A stretch of 60,949 nt of DNA from an uncultured Alphaproteobacteria bacterium (lineage in GTDB: Bacteria > Pseudomonadota > Alphaproteobacteria > HIMB59), in the NCBI GenBank assembly GCA_902611415.1, contig CACLZM010000007.1, forward strand, positions 1-60,949, written 5' to 3'. Position numbers and translations under genes: made by a program. A model generated the notes under the pieces. It had not been told where the DNA came from. It saw only the letters and a program-made list of their open reading frames with translations, and ran no database searches. Below are positions 29,531 through 38,600 of this stretch, piece after piece. Position 1 is the first letter of the stretch. The number at the start of each line of letters is the position of its first letter.

Positions 29531-30166
29531 TTAATTTAAGCTATTTTTTAGCTTTTGAAAAATAATCTCAAAATTTTCTGATGTCTGAGCACCATTTATT
29601 ACAATTTGTTTATTTATTATAAATGTAGGAACGCTTTTTATTCCCATCTTTCTAGCTTGAATTTCTTCATTGGCGAGTGGCTCAATATTTTCTTGATCAG
29701 ACAAATAACTTTTAAAATCTTCAGCGCCAATTTTATGTTTAATAGCTATATCTAACAATACATTGGGGTCACCTATGTCTTCACCATTTAAGAAATAAGA
29801 CTCAAATAAACTATCTAAAACATTTTCCTGTATACCCTGTTTATATGCTAAAGCTAAAAGTCTATGTGAATTAAAGGAATTAGGGGTTGTCATTATAGAA
29901 TCAAAATTAAAATTTATTCCCTCTACAAGTCCTTCATCATAGATATTGTCATAAATCGTCTTTGCTGCATCAGCACTTCCAAATTTAGAAATTAAATATT
30001 CTTGCCTATCCATACCATCAGGTGGCATTCCTGGATTTAATTGAAAAGGCCTCCAAGTTTGTTTGAATTTTGTATCTTTGTGATTTATTATTGCTTTTTC
30101 TAATCTTTTTTTACCAATATAGCACCACGGGCAAACAGTATCTGAAAATATATCAAGTTCGATCAT
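29531..30166 (-). CDS. DsbA-family oxidoreductase, FrnE-like
   Basis: A 211-aa thioredoxin-fold protein of the FrnE/DsbA family. The redox motif CPWC is at residues 12-15 (SDTVCPWCYIGKKR). A helical insertion follows, and the cis-proline region is VPTFIINKQIVINGAQ. There is no signal peptide, so it is probably cytosolic. FrnE relatives are disulfide isomerases or glutathione-linked isomerases, and the nearby glutathione genes make a GSH-linked role plausible but unproven. It is divergent from the small membrane-protein gene at 30257. Confidence 0.88.
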   Translation of the reverse strand: MIELDIFSDTVCPWCYIGKKRLEKAIINHKDTKFKQTWRPFQLNPGMPPDGMDRQEYLISKFGSADAAKTIYDNIYDEGLVEGINFNFDSIMTTPNSFNSHRLLALAYKQGIQENVLDSLFESYFLNGEDIGDPNVLLDIAIKHKIGAEDFKSYLSDQENIEPLANEEIQARKMGIKSVPTFIINKQIVINGAQTSENFEIIFQKLKNSLN

Positions 30167-30256
30167 AAATTTATTTCAATATTCATGACATAAAAAAATA
30201 ATAATTCATAGTCATTAAAGTTAAAAATCTGATAAAATAGAATACAGGAGATTCAC

Positions 30257-30664
30257 ATGATAGAAAATTTTAACGGAATATTTTATTTAGTAATTTTTTT
30301 AATTATTTTAGTAATGAATGCTTTTTATGGTTATAATTGTTTATTTAATACCAAAAACTTCATAAGCAAATATGGTATTGATGTTACAGCTGCATTTTTT
30401 GCAAGGTTTGCTGGAGCAGTAATTGTAGGTGCTGTATTAATGCAGTTATATATTTTATTTAGAGGTACAGAGGCTACATGGGCATTCTTTAATTTTATGT
30501 TTATAATCATGACCATTATAGCAATATCAGCTTTTTACACTGGTGAGATAGATAAATTAGGAAGAACTGACCAGTATTCAAGAGAGGGGTGGCTATCAAC
30601 AGGTGGTCTTGCACTAGGTTGGGCTATTCTTTGTTTTGGATTAGCAGATAAGATTTATATTTAG
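30257..30664 (+). CDS. four-helix membrane protein of unknown function
   Basis: A 135-aa integral membrane protein with four hydrophobic segments (about 9-29, 46-66, 74-94 and 112-132). A CAGGAG-like ribosome-binding site lies 8 bases before the ATG. Small conserved polar patches (FFARFAGA, TGEIDKLGRTDQYS) lie between helices. I recognise no family. The gene is single; its stop overlaps the end of the convergent transporter gene by 4 bp. Confidence 0.75.
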   Translation: MIENFNGIFYLVIFLIILVMNAFYGYNCLFNTKNFISKYGIDVTAAFFARFAGAVIVGAVLMQLYILFRGTEATWAFFNFMFIIMTIIAISAFYTGEIDKLGRTDQYSREGWLSTGGLALGWAILCFGLADKIYI

Positions 30665-31506
30665 CGATTTCTTATAAAATAAATAAACATTAAAGACGTT
30701 AAGTACATTATGACGCTATAAGTAGCAGCAGGTATTATATATAGACCCCCACCAAAAACACTTGTACCTACAAAAATTGCTAAAGTTCCGTTTTGAAGAC
30801 CACACTCTATTGAAATAGCTTTTTGTTGTGAGGTTCCTGTTCCAAAGAACTTTGCCCAGTAAAAAGCAATTATCATCATTAATAAATTGAGAGAAAGGAC
30901 TACCAACCCAGTTTGAGCAAAATACTCAATTAAATTTTCTCTCTCAGCTAAAATAGCTCCAATCAAAACTAAAACAAATAAAGCAGTTGATAGTATTCTA
31001 GTAAACTTCTCAATTCTCTTCGTTAAAAAGGACAAGCTAGCTCTGAAAGTCATTCCAATTAAAACAGGTAATGTCACAATCAAAAACATACTTATAGCTA
31101 TTCCTGTAAGTGAGATTGAGCCTAGAGAGTTGTCAGAAATCAATCCCATTGATATCCCTAAAACTATAGGCACAGAAATTACACTTAAAAGGCTCATTAC
31201 TGCAGTTAAAGATATTGATAAAGCTACATCCCCTTTAGCAAAAGATGTAAGAATATTAGAAGTTACTCCACCTGGAGCAGCTGCGATTAATATCAAACCT
31301 ATAGCTAATTCGGGTTGAAGTGGCCAAACCAAAACAATTATTAAAGCAACTATTGGAAGAAAAATTAATTGACTAATTAAACCTATTACAAAATTTTTAG
31401 GTGCCTTTACTACTCTAGCAAAATCTGAAAACGTCAAACCCAAGCCTAAAGTGAACATAATAAAAGCTAAGGCTAAAGGTAGAATTACATCAGTTATGAA
31501 ATTCAT
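30661..31506 (-). CDS. bile acid:sodium symporter-family transporter (BASS)
   Basis: A 281-aa membrane protein with about nine to ten helices, matching the BASS/SBF family. Early ALAFIMFTLGLGL and the crossover region APGGVTSNILTSFAKGDVALSISL are typical. The second conserved core is IECGLQNGTLAIFVG. Bacterial BASS proteins import organic acids with sodium; substrates include pyruvate, pantoate and sulfonates, and none can be read here. It is followed downstream by no same-strand gene, and the dehydrogenase gene at 31536 is 29 bp upstream of its start, so the two may be co-transcribed. Confidence 0.9.
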   Translation of the reverse strand: MNFITDVILPLALAFIMFTLGLGLTFSDFARVVKAPKNFVIGLISQLIFLPIVALIIVLVWPLQPELAIGLILIAAAPGGVTSNILTSFAKGDVALSISLTAVMSLLSVISVPIVLGISMGLISDNSLGSISLTGIAISMFLIVTLPVLIGMTFRASLSFLTKRIEKFTRILSTALFVLVLIGAILAERENLIEYFAQTGLVVLSLNLLMMIIAFYWAKFFGTGTSQQKAISIECGLQNGTLAIFVGTSVFGGGLYIIPAATYSVIMYLTSLMFIYFIRNR

Positions 31507-31535
31507 AGATAAATATTAACAAAAACTCAAAATAA

Positions 31536-32480
31536 TCATATCTCATATCCAAGTTGTTTTTCCTCTAAATCTAATAATTCTTCAGGATATCCCTCAGCTC
31601 TAAATACAGTATTGTATTTATTTTCAAGCCTTTTTACGACCATTGAGGACCATGCACGATCACCAAAAGTTTTTTTTGCATCTTTAATAATATCAAGAAC
31701 TAAAGGTGAAATTTCTAATTCGACCCCAAGTTTTGAGGCTAGATCCTGAAAAAGACCTACATCTTTCTCAACTAAGTCCATTGTAAAATTTATATTATAT
31801 GAACCGTTCAATATTACTTGACTCTCAGTTTCATGGACAAATGAGTTACCTGAAGAAGCTGCAATTCCCTTGTATGTTTTGTTCAAATCAAGATTTGATT
31901 TACTAGCAATAGTCCAAGCTTCTCCCAATGCAACTAAGTGAACAGTAGCCAAATAATTAGTAATAACTTTAAGAATGGATGCACTTCCAAAGTCTCCCGT
32001 ATATAAGATTTTTCTACCAAGACATTTTAATACTGGCATAGCTTTATCAAATCCTTCTCTACTTCCTCCAACAAAAATAGAAATGTTACCAGTTGCAGCT
32101 CTATGACAACCCCCACTTACAGGGGCCTCTAAAGCTATTGCATTTTTTTGCTCAATTAATGAGGCATGTTTTTTTAGTTGTTCATCTTCAGTTGTGCTCA
32201 TCTCAATCCAAATTTGGTCTTTTTGTATAGTATCAATAATACCATCTTTGGACTCTAAAACTTCTGCACATATCTTGGGAGAGGGAAGACAAGTTATTAA
32301 AATATCAGAATTCATCACAAGATCTTTTATTGATTTAGCTGTCTTAGCACCCTTTAATTTAAACTCATCCATTAATATGTGATTTTTATCTAAAACTGAT
32401 ATTTGAAAATTATTTTTAAGAAGATTATTTGCTAGTTTTCCACCCACATTACCCAGTCCAACAAAACCTATTTTCATCAC
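31536..32480 (-). CDS. 3-hydroxyisobutyrate dehydrogenase-family oxidoreductase
   Basis: A 314-aa beta-hydroxyacid dehydrogenase. The N-terminal Rossmann fold carries GFVGLGNVGGKLANNL. The substrate loop is LEAPVSGGCHRAATGNISIFVGG. The catalytic Lys is in the helix containing LKVITNYLATVHL. The family reduces or oxidises 3-hydroxy acids such as 3-hydroxyisobutyrate, tartronate semialdehyde or 4-hydroxybutyrate; the exact one is not evident. It is divergent from the thioesterase gene, and a BASS transporter lies just downstream on the same strand, which suggests uptake and use of an organic acid. Confidence 0.88.
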   Translation of the reverse strand: MMKIGFVGLGNVGGKLANNLLKNNFQISVLDKNHILMDEFKLKGAKTAKSIKDLVMNSDILITCLPSPKICAEVLESKDGIIDTIQKDQIWIEMSTTEDEQLKKHASLIEQKNAIALEAPVSGGCHRAATGNISIFVGGSREGFDKAMPVLKCLGRKILYTGDFGSASILKVITNYLATVHLVALGEAWTIASKSNLDLNKTYKGIAASSGNSFVHETESQVILNGSYNINFTMDLVEKDVGLFQDLASKLGVELEISPLVLDIIKDAKKTFGDRAWSSMVVKRLENKYNTVFRAEGYPEELLDLEEKQLGYEI

Positions 32481-32558
32481 TACCTCCCTATATTTAATAA
32501 AAATACTATTACTTTATTTTTCAATGTTAATATTAAATAATTCTTATAAAATTAGATA

Positions 32559-33026
32559 ATGTCAATTTACCTTAGAACAGAAAAAATTATTGCAGATTGG
32601 ACAGACTATAATGGTCATATGAATTTAGCCTTTTATATCCACTTATTCGATCAAGGATGGGATGTGCTACTTGATAGATTTCAAATGGGAGGAGAATCAG
32701 CTAGAAATGAGAAAAGATCAACATTTGCTGTGGAATCCCACACTAAATATATTCAAGAGGTTAAAGAGGGAGATGAAATTGATATAAACTTACTATTCTT
32801 AGACCATGATAAAAAAAGATTTGTATATCAATTGGAAATTGTAAGTAAAAGTGGGAATTTTAGAGCAGCTACATCTGAAGTTTGCTCTCTTTATGTTGAC
32901 TTAAGTATCCGCAAAGTTATAGAAATGGAAGACTATAAATTAAAGTTAGTAGATGATTTCATAGATGAAAATAAAAATCAATTTTCACCATTAGAATTTT
33001 ACCTTTTAGATAAATTAAAAAAGTAA
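32559..33026 (+). CDS. hotdog-fold acyl-CoA thioesterase
   Basis: A 155-aa single-hotdog thioesterase of the 4HBT type. The active-site signature is WTDYNGHMNLAFYIHLFDQGWD, close to betainyl-CoA thioesterases of carnitine breakdown (CdhB type), whose motif is similar. No carnitine dehydrogenase gene is present in the window, so this is only a resemblance. The stop directly abuts the ATG of the LhgO-like gene (no spacer), showing co-translation of thioesterase, oxidase and the peroxiredoxin that follows. Confidence 0.8.
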   Translation: MSIYLRTEKIIADWTDYNGHMNLAFYIHLFDQGWDVLLDRFQMGGESARNEKRSTFAVESHTKYIQEVKEGDEIDINLLFLDHDKKRFVYQLEIVSKSGNFRAATSEVCSLYVDLSIRKVIEMEDYKLKLVDDFIDENKNQFSPLEFYLLDKLKK

Positions 33027-34229
33027 ATGAAAGTTGCTATCATTGGGTCGGGCATTGTTGGTCTTACAATTGCATATATCTTAAGTAAAGAAAATATCGA
33101 TATAACTATTTTTGAGAAAGAGAGAGACTCACTATCACATGGAACTGGAAGAAATAGTGGAGTTATTCACTCTGGAATCTACTATCAACCTAAAACTTTA
33201 AGGTCAACTCTCTGCATCAAAGGTTCAAAGCTAATGAAAAAATTTATTAGTGAGAATAATCTTTATATCAATAATTGTGGAAAGTTACTACTTCCAAAAA
33301 CAAAAAAAGATATCGAAACACTTAATTTATTGTATGAGAGATCAAAGGAGGTAGGAGTCGAAACAATCAAGTTAAATAGTTTCGATGAGATTTTAAAAAT
33401 AGAGCCAAACTGCAATCCCTTATTTAATGAAGCTCTTTTTATCAAGGAAACAGCCATTGCTGATCCAAAAGAGGTATCAAACAAATTGATTGAAATTTTA
33501 AAAAAGAGAGGCGTAATAATTAAATACGATACAAAAGTGGAATCAATTTCATCTGATGATACAACTATTATATCAAATAATAAAATTCATAATTTTAATC
33601 TAATTATTAACTCTGCAGGTTTACACGCAGACTATTTGGCAAATAAATCAAATTTAAAAACTAGATACTCATCTTTACCTTTTAAAGGTAAATATTGGAA
33701 AATTAGTTTTGGAGATAAAAATGAAATTCCACATAGATTAATTTATCCAGTGCCAAATTTAGACCAACCTTTTTTAGGAGTCCATACCGTATACGATAAA
33801 CATGGAAACTTTTATCTAGGCCCTAGTAGCACTCCCGTATTTGGAAGAGAAGCCTATAGGCCTTTTAGAAAATTTAATTTTTTAGAGTTTTGTGCCTTAA
33901 GTTATAAATTCATTTTGAAAATAATTTTTAATGAGAATAACCTTAGAAATTTAACTATTAGTGAGTTTAAAAATTTATTTTTGTCTAGCGTGATGAAATC
34001 GTCTAATGCTTACTTTAGGCATAAACCATTAAAAATTGAATTAAGTAGTAAAGTGGGGATTAGATCTCAAATGTTTGATAAAAATAGTAAAAAACTATTT
34101 AATGACTTTGTAGTTATTAAGCAAAATAACATAATACATATTCTTAATGCTATATCTCCAGCATGGACATCCTCTTTTGCTATGGCCGAATTTATATGTG
34201 AAAAATATACTATAAAAAAACAGGATTAA
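33027..34229 (+). CDS. lhgO: L-2-hydroxyglutarate oxidase-like FAD enzyme
   Basis: A 400-aa FAD-dependent oxidase. The ADP-binding start is AIIGSGIVGLTIAYILS. RNSGVIHSGIYYQPKTLRS near residue 43 and FKGKYWKI with GPSSTPVFGREAYRP are characteristic of LhgO (YgaF). LhgO enzymes oxidise L-2-hydroxyglutarate to 2-oxoglutarate and pass electrons to the quinone pool. The start abuts the thioesterase stop, and the peroxiredoxin gene begins 2 bp after its stop. A peroxiredoxin next to a flavin oxidase could remove peroxide by-products, which is inference. Confidence 0.88.
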   Translation: MKVAIIGSGIVGLTIAYILSKENIDITIFEKERDSLSHGTGRNSGVIHSGIYYQPKTLRSTLCIKGSKLMKKFISENNLYINNCGKLLLPKTKKDIETLNLLYERSKEVGVETIKLNSFDEILKIEPNCNPLFNEALFIKETAIADPKEVSNKLIEILKKRGVIIKYDTKVESISSDDTTIISNNKIHNFNLIINSAGLHADYLANKSNLKTRYSSLPFKGKYWKISFGDKNEIPHRLIYPVPNLDQPFLGVHTVYDKHGNFYLGPSSTPVFGREAYRPFRKFNFLEFCALSYKFILKIIFNENNLRNLTISEFKNLFLSSVMKSSNAYFRHKPLKIELSSKVGIRSQMFDKNSKKLFNDFVVIKQNNIIHILNAISPAWTSSFAMAEFICEKYTIKKQD

Positions 34230-34231
34230 TA

Positions 34232-34675
34232 ATGAAAGCGTCTAATTTTAAGTTGCCAAGCACATCTGGAATATTTCAACTAAGTGATTATTTGGGGAAA
34301 AACATAATTTTGTATTTTTACCCAAGAGATAATACAAAAGGATGTTCTTTAGAGGCAATTGATTTCAATAATTCTCTTAAAACTATAAATAAATATAATT
34401 GCATTGTAGTAGGTGTTTCAAAAGACTCAATTGAAAGTCATCAAAAATTTAAAAAAAAAAATAAATTAAAATTTGATTTATTATTTGATGAAAAAATAAA
34501 AGTCTTAAAAAAATACAAAGCTTGGGGACTTAAGAAGTTTTTAGGAAAAGAATATTATGGGATTATTAGAACTACAGTATTAATAAATGAAAAAGGAAAA
34601 ATTGTAAAAACCTGGAGTAATGTCAGAGTAAAAGATCATGTAAAAAATGTAATTAACGAACTTTCTAATATTTAA
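34232..34675 (+). CDS. bcp: Bcp/PrxQ-type peroxiredoxin, one-cysteine form
   Basis: A 147-aa thioredoxin-fold peroxidase. The peroxidatic site is YFYPRDNTKGCSLEA, so the catalytic Cys is present. The resolving Cys that usually follows five residues later in Bcp/PrxQ is Ile here, and no other cysteine is visible. It would therefore need an external thiol, such as glutathione, which this genome can make. It is translated right after the LhgO-like oxidase. Confidence 0.87.
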   Translation: MKASNFKLPSTSGIFQLSDYLGKNIILYFYPRDNTKGCSLEAIDFNNSLKTINKYNCIVVGVSKDSIESHQKFKKKNKLKFDLLFDEKIKVLKKYKAWGLKKFLGKEYYGIIRTTVLINEKGKIVKTWSNVRVKDHVKNVINELSNI

Positions 34676-34773
34676 TTTAATACAAACACTTATTCACAAA
34701 TTATAAACAGAAAAATTTATTTTTTTTTCTTTTATTATTGAAAAAAAAGTAATTTATTTTAATGTTTTAAATG

Positions 34774-34880
34774 TAGAGGGTAGGAAACTTCCCAAAACAA
34801 AGAAAAGAGCCAAAGAAGTAGAGGCATAGTGAAGGGAAACTTGAGCTAAGTCGAGACAGCTGAGGCTCTTTTCTGTTTTT
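34774..34880 (+). ncRNA. candidate structured RNA or terminator hairpin of unknown family
   Basis: A perfect 11-bp stem joins AGAAAAGAGCC (34801-34811) to GGCTCTTTTCT (34864-34874). Beyond a 2-nt bulge it is extended by AAAAC/GTTTT, and a run of Ts ends it on the plus strand. The 52-nt loop has smaller pairings around AGCT. An imperfect internal repeat appears twice: GTAGAGG followed by GGAAACTT at about 34774-34790 and 34819-34842. It lies in a gap of about 400 bp without a convincing gene. It does not match tmRNA, SRP, RNase P or the common riboswitch consensuses that I know. The strand is not certain. Confidence 0.4.
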
Positions 34881-35080
34881 AGCCCCAGATTTAATTATTG
34901 AACCTCTTATATTAAATAGTTTATCATTACTTGTGAAAAAAGTTTTCAAATACACTTTTATTCTTTTATTTGGTTTAAATTTAAACCTATTTTCTGGTCC
35001 GTTTACAGATGAGTTTGCTAAGTGCATTGTGATGAAAACAACAACTCAAGAAAAAAACTGATTTAGTAAGATGGATTTAT

Positions 35081-35377
35081 GTGACAATGTCATTTCACCC
35101 CCAACTTATGGATTTGTCTAATCTAACAGCTGATGATGTTGAAATGGTGAATATAAGAGTAGCTGATTATATGACCAATGTCTTTGCTTATAAGTGCAAT
35201 GAAGAGTTAAATATGGCCATAGATTACGAAGGTGAAGAAAGTGTCTATTATGCATTTGAACTCTTAGGAGAAATAGCAATGACAGAGTTAATGGAAGATC
35301 AAGGGGTTAGTGCAGCTAGTGAGTTATTTATTGACTATATAGATGTTTCAATTTTTGAAAAAATATTAAATTATTAA
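35081..35377 (+). CDS. small acidic protein of unknown function
   Basis: A 98-aa, strongly acidic, largely helical protein (ADDVEMVNIRVADYMTN, then a central YEGEESVYYAFELLGEIAM). The frame starts at GTG 35081; an in-frame ATG at 35087 is an equally good start. There are no hydrophobic segments or cysteine motifs apart from one Cys. The sequence has codon structure and is not a shadow of another gene, so it is probably real, but I do not recognise it. It sits between the unexplained hairpin region and tRNA-Thr on the opposite strand. Confidence 0.6.
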   Translation: MTMSFHPQLMDLSNLTADDVEMVNIRVADYMTNVFAYKCNEELNMAIDYEGEESVYYAFELLGEIAMTELMEDQGVSAASELFIDYIDVSIFEKILNY

Positions 35378-35411
35378 CAAATAAAATAATTTTTAGGAAA
35401 TTTAACTTATG

Positions 35412-35486
35412 TGGTGCCGCCGAGAAGAATTGAACTTCCGACCCCACCCTTACCAAGGGTGTGCTCTACCACTGAGCTACGGCGGC
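35412..35486 (-). tRNA. tRNA-Thr(GGT)
   Basis: A 75-nt cloverleaf on the minus strand. The acceptor stem GCCGCCG pairs with CGGCGGC. The D-arm contains GCTCAGTGGTAGAGC, and the anticodon arm has stem CACCC/GGGTG with loop TTGGTAA, giving anticodon GGT (Thr). The T-loop is TTCAATT, and CCA is encoded. It lies between the small acidic protein gene and the broken acyltransferase gene, both on the plus strand. Confidence 0.97.
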
Positions 35487-35920
35487 CTAATTAAAAAAAA
35501 ATATAGTTATATTACTTTTTAACAACTTGCAATTGTTACAACACACAAATAACTTAATTTCTATAATTTCATTAGTTTTGATTAATAATAAAAACAAATT
35601 CTTATACAGGTCAGAGATTGATGGGTTAAGAGCTATTGCTATTATTTCAGTAATAATTTTTCATATTGATAAAAATATTTTAAAAGGTGGGTTCCTTGGG
35701 GTAGATATTTTTTTTGTGATAAGTGGATATTTGATAACTTCAATTTTATATGATGACTTAGTAAATAATAAATTTTCCTTTAAAAAATTTTACATACATA
35801 GAATTACCAGATTGGTTCCTATGATTTCAGTTACTCTTTTTATTACTGCAATTTTATCTGTTGTATTTATGATACCATCAGAAATCATTAAGTATTCAGA
35901 GAGTTTATTTTTTTCATCAA

Positions 35921-35930
35921 TTTTTTTTTT
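35921..35930. repeat. poly-T tract at first frameshift of the acyltransferase
   Basis: Ten consecutive Ts. One T fewer joins the N-terminal acyltransferase frame to the frame carrying the FWSLSIEEQFYL block. Such a tract could mediate slipped-strand switching. Confidence 0.8.
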
Positions 35931-37076
35931 CGAATATTTATTTTTGGAGAGAGGATGGTTATTTTAGAAATATAGATTTAGAAAAACCATTACTTCATTT
36001 TTGGAGTCTTTCAATTGAAGAGCAATTTTACTTATTATTTCCTTTATTTATCTTTTTATTATTTAGATATAAGCAAAATATTTTTATTTATATAATTTTC
36101 TTTTTACTTTTAAGTTTTTTAATAAATATTTTTTCAGACTTAAATTCAGATATAGGAAAAGAGGCAATATTTTATCTTTTACCGACAAGGGGATGGGAAA
36201 TTTTAATAGGATCTTTATGTGCTTTAATAAAATTTAAAGTAACGATTAAAAAATCTTTTCTTTCATATTTTGGTTTCATTTTAATTATATTATCACTTCT
36301 ATTTGTAGGCTCAAATTTCACTGTCCCATCTCAATATACATTGCCAGTGGTATTAGGAACCTCAATGATAATTTTATTTACTTCGAAAGACGATTTATTA
36401 GGCCAATTACTAAGCCATAAAATATTTGTTAAAATTGGTTTAATTAGTTTTAGTCTATATCTAATTCATCACCCAGTATTTGCTTTTATAAGAATTTACG
36501 ATTTTGATAATAAGTTAAATTTTCTGATACCTACTTCTCTTTTTCTTATATTCCCATTATCTTATATGACTTGGAAATATATAGAAGTTCCAACAAGATT
36601 AAAATTTAGAGATAATTATTCTTTTTATAATCCAATAAATTTATTACTGATAACCTTGATTGCCTTTTCAATAATATTTTATTTTGTTGTTAAAAAAACA
36701 AATGGGCTAAATTTAAAAAATACAGATATTCTTGAACAACAGTTATTAACTTTAGATATAATCAAAGAGGGGTCATATACTGAAGAAAATTTTACAAATA
36801 ATTTATTAAAAGAATTTGATGATAGTGAACTTCCAAATGTGTTAATTATTGGTGATAGCTTTGCAATGGATTTTGTAAATATGATATTTGAAAATAACCT
36901 AATAGACGAGAAGGCTGAAATTTCTACTTTTTATATATCAAGATCATGTGGTAATTTATACTTAGATAAAAATGAAATTTCTAAATTTATCTCTCAAACT
37001 AATTTAAAAAGATGTAAAGATCAAAATAGGTTTTATAATAAAAAACTTTTAAAAATTTTAAATCAAGCTGATTACG

Positions 37077-37085
37077 TTTTTTTTT
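37077..37085. repeat. poly-T tract at second frameshift of the acyltransferase
   Basis: Nine consecutive Ts followed directly by a TAG-forming AG. One T more would continue the reading frame into the C-terminal SGNH segment. Confidence 0.8.
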
Positions 37086-37509
37086 AGTATCCTCTTGGAG
37101 AGAGTGGTTACTTCCCATCCTACCTCAAAGCGTAGCAAATATATCTTTAAAAACAAATGCTGAAATATATGTAGTTGGACCTAAAAATTTTGGAAAGTTA
37201 AGTGTAAAACATATTTTAAATTTGCCAAAAGATAAGAAAGAAATTAATCAATTTCCAGTTTATGAAAGAGTAAAAAAAATCAATATACAACTTGATGAAC
37301 TATTTGATAATTATATTAATATCCAGAATATTATATGTGGTGATAAAGATTACTGTAAAATAATTCATAATAACAAATTATTAACTTATGATGGAGCCCA
37401 TCTAACAAAGTATGGTGCTAAATATCTTGGGAGTTTAATATTTAACGAAAATTATAAACTGAATAGTATTTTCAAGTAGCTTTGTTTAAATCTTTTAAAT
37501 TATAGACTA

Positions 37510-37695
37510 TTAATACATATTAAAAAACATTAACAAAAGACACCCAGATGTAAGGTATTTAGAGATTTCATAAATAATTCTCAATTTATTATTGTATTTA
37601 CTCGCACGCCATGTAGCGAATGTAATTGCCAAAAAAACAAATGATACAAACCACATTAAATTAGGATTTTTTGTTAATTCAATAATTGCTGACAT
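37510..37695 (-). CDS. small two-helix membrane protein, unknown
   Basis: A 61-aa protein with two hydrophobic segments (about 13-28 and 45-60) separated by a basic loop (WRASKYNNKLR). ATG 37695 lies 1 bp after the stop of the next upstream minus-strand gene, supporting co-translation with it. No family is recognised. Short hydrophobic frames can arise by chance in AT-rich DNA, so confidence is moderate. Confidence 0.5.
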   Translation of the reverse strand: MSAIIELTKNPNLMWFVSFVFLAITFATWRASKYNNKLRIIYEISKYLTSGCLLLMFFNMY

Positions 37696-37696
37696 A

Positions 37697-37885
37697 TTAA
37701 TTCACAAGGTAAAATTTATCTACCAGATAGTTTATTAACAAGACTAATCCAATCATAAATACCCAATATAGTTTTTTGTTGTTTCTAATAAAGGGTATCC
37801 CGATAGCACTGTATCTAAATAATTTATTAAGTCCCCATATAATTAAGGGGATTAGAAACAACCAAAATATAATTTCCCAAATCAT
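37697..37885 (-). CDS. small two-helix membrane protein, unknown
   Basis: A 62-aa protein with hydrophobic segments at about 4-20 and 41-55 and a basic loop (FIRNNKKLYW) between. It lies 13 bp after the methyltransferase stop on the same strand and directly before another small membrane protein, so the three may form one transcript. I see no family motif. Confidence 0.5.
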   Translation of the reverse strand: MIWEIIFWLFLIPLIIWGLNKLFRYSAIGIPFIRNNKKLYWVFMIGLVLLINYLVDKFYLVN

Positions 37886-37898
37886 ATTCTAACTTTAA

Positions 37899-38510
37899 TT
37901 ATTTCTTTTTTAATAAAACTATCTTAATTTTAATATCTGAACCAAAATCTTTATTTTTTGGAAGATAATTTAAAGGTCTTGATATATTGATCGACTCGAA
38001 ATCAGTTAATTTTTCCAAAATATTATCAAATTTTAATTCTCTCCATAAATCTAATCTATGTGTAAATATAAAATAACCATTTTTTGAGAGATAATAAGAG
38101 ACTTGTTTAAAAAGTAATTGATAATTATTACAATATGTCATTGCACCAATAAGACTTACCACGTTGTACTTATTTGATATTTTGATTTTGTTCTCAAAAC
38201 TCTTTTTATAAAGATATCTATATTTTCCATTTCTTTTGGATATATCTAATAATTTTCTTGAAATATCAGATCCATCACAAATACAATCTGGATAAGCTCT
38301 TAAAAATTTATTAATAAAAAGCCCTGTGCCACATGCTAAATCTAAAATAAATTTTGGTTTTGTTTTGATATATTTCCTTAAAATATTAACCGATTGCAAT
38401 GGCGCTTTGTAGTCCCATTGATACAATGTCTTATCATATGAACCAGACCAGTTATCATAATAGCTCTCAACTTCTTTTCTATTGCCAATACCTTTACGAA
38501 GAGATTTCAT
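37899..38510 (-). CDS. class I SAM-dependent methyltransferase
   Basis: A 203-aa methyltransferase. Motif I is LDLACGTGLF (about residue 57), with the acidic residue of motif II in CDGSDISRKLLDIS and motif IV around NVVSLIGAMTYC. The N-terminus YYDNWSGSYD is typical of UbiE/TPR-type small-molecule methyltransferases found near lipid and ubiquinone genes. The substrate is unknown; no pathway gene flanks it. Two small membrane-protein genes follow on the same strand. Confidence 0.85.
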   Translation of the reverse strand: MKSLRKGIGNRKEVESYYDNWSGSYDKTLYQWDYKAPLQSVNILRKYIKTKPKFILDLACGTGLFINKFLRAYPDCICDGSDISRKLLDISKRNGKYRYLYKKSFENKIKISNKYNVVSLIGAMTYCNNYQLLFKQVSYYLSKNGYFIFTHRLDLWRELKFDNILEKLTDFESINISRPLNYLPKNKDFGSDIKIKIVLLKKK

Positions 38511-38600
38511 CTAACACCAAAAACTTAGCTAATAAACAATTATTTATCAAATTAAATCCAAATTATTGATGTCATTAAAAAACAATGATATTTAATATTT

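Larger units (their letters stand above)
35527..37479 (+). pseudogene. O-acyltransferase with SGNH domain, interrupted by two poly-T frameshifts
   Basis: Three consecutive frames together encode one OafA/YrhL-type membrane acyltransferase. Segment 1 (to about 35930) has EIDGLRAIAIISVIIFHID and GVDIFFVISGYLIT. Segment 2 (about 35930-37087) has LLHFWSLSIEEQFYL, more membrane helices, and the SGNH start LIIGDSFAMD. Segment 3 (to 37479) has the SGNH end DGAHLTKYGA. The first break is at a run of 10 Ts (35921-35930), where 9 would keep frame. The second is at 9 Ts (37077-37085), where 10 would keep frame. The whole would be about 650 aa, normal for the family, which acetylates surface polysaccharide. 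It may be a pseudogene, a phase-variable gene or a sequencing artefact. The true start is unclear. Confidence 0.85.

Noticed and set aside
34767-35027. Minus-strand 86-codon frame across the hairpin region
   Set aside because: It reads through the palindrome and low-complexity sequence, has no family resemblance, and its stop lies beyond the hairpin; more likely a chance frame.
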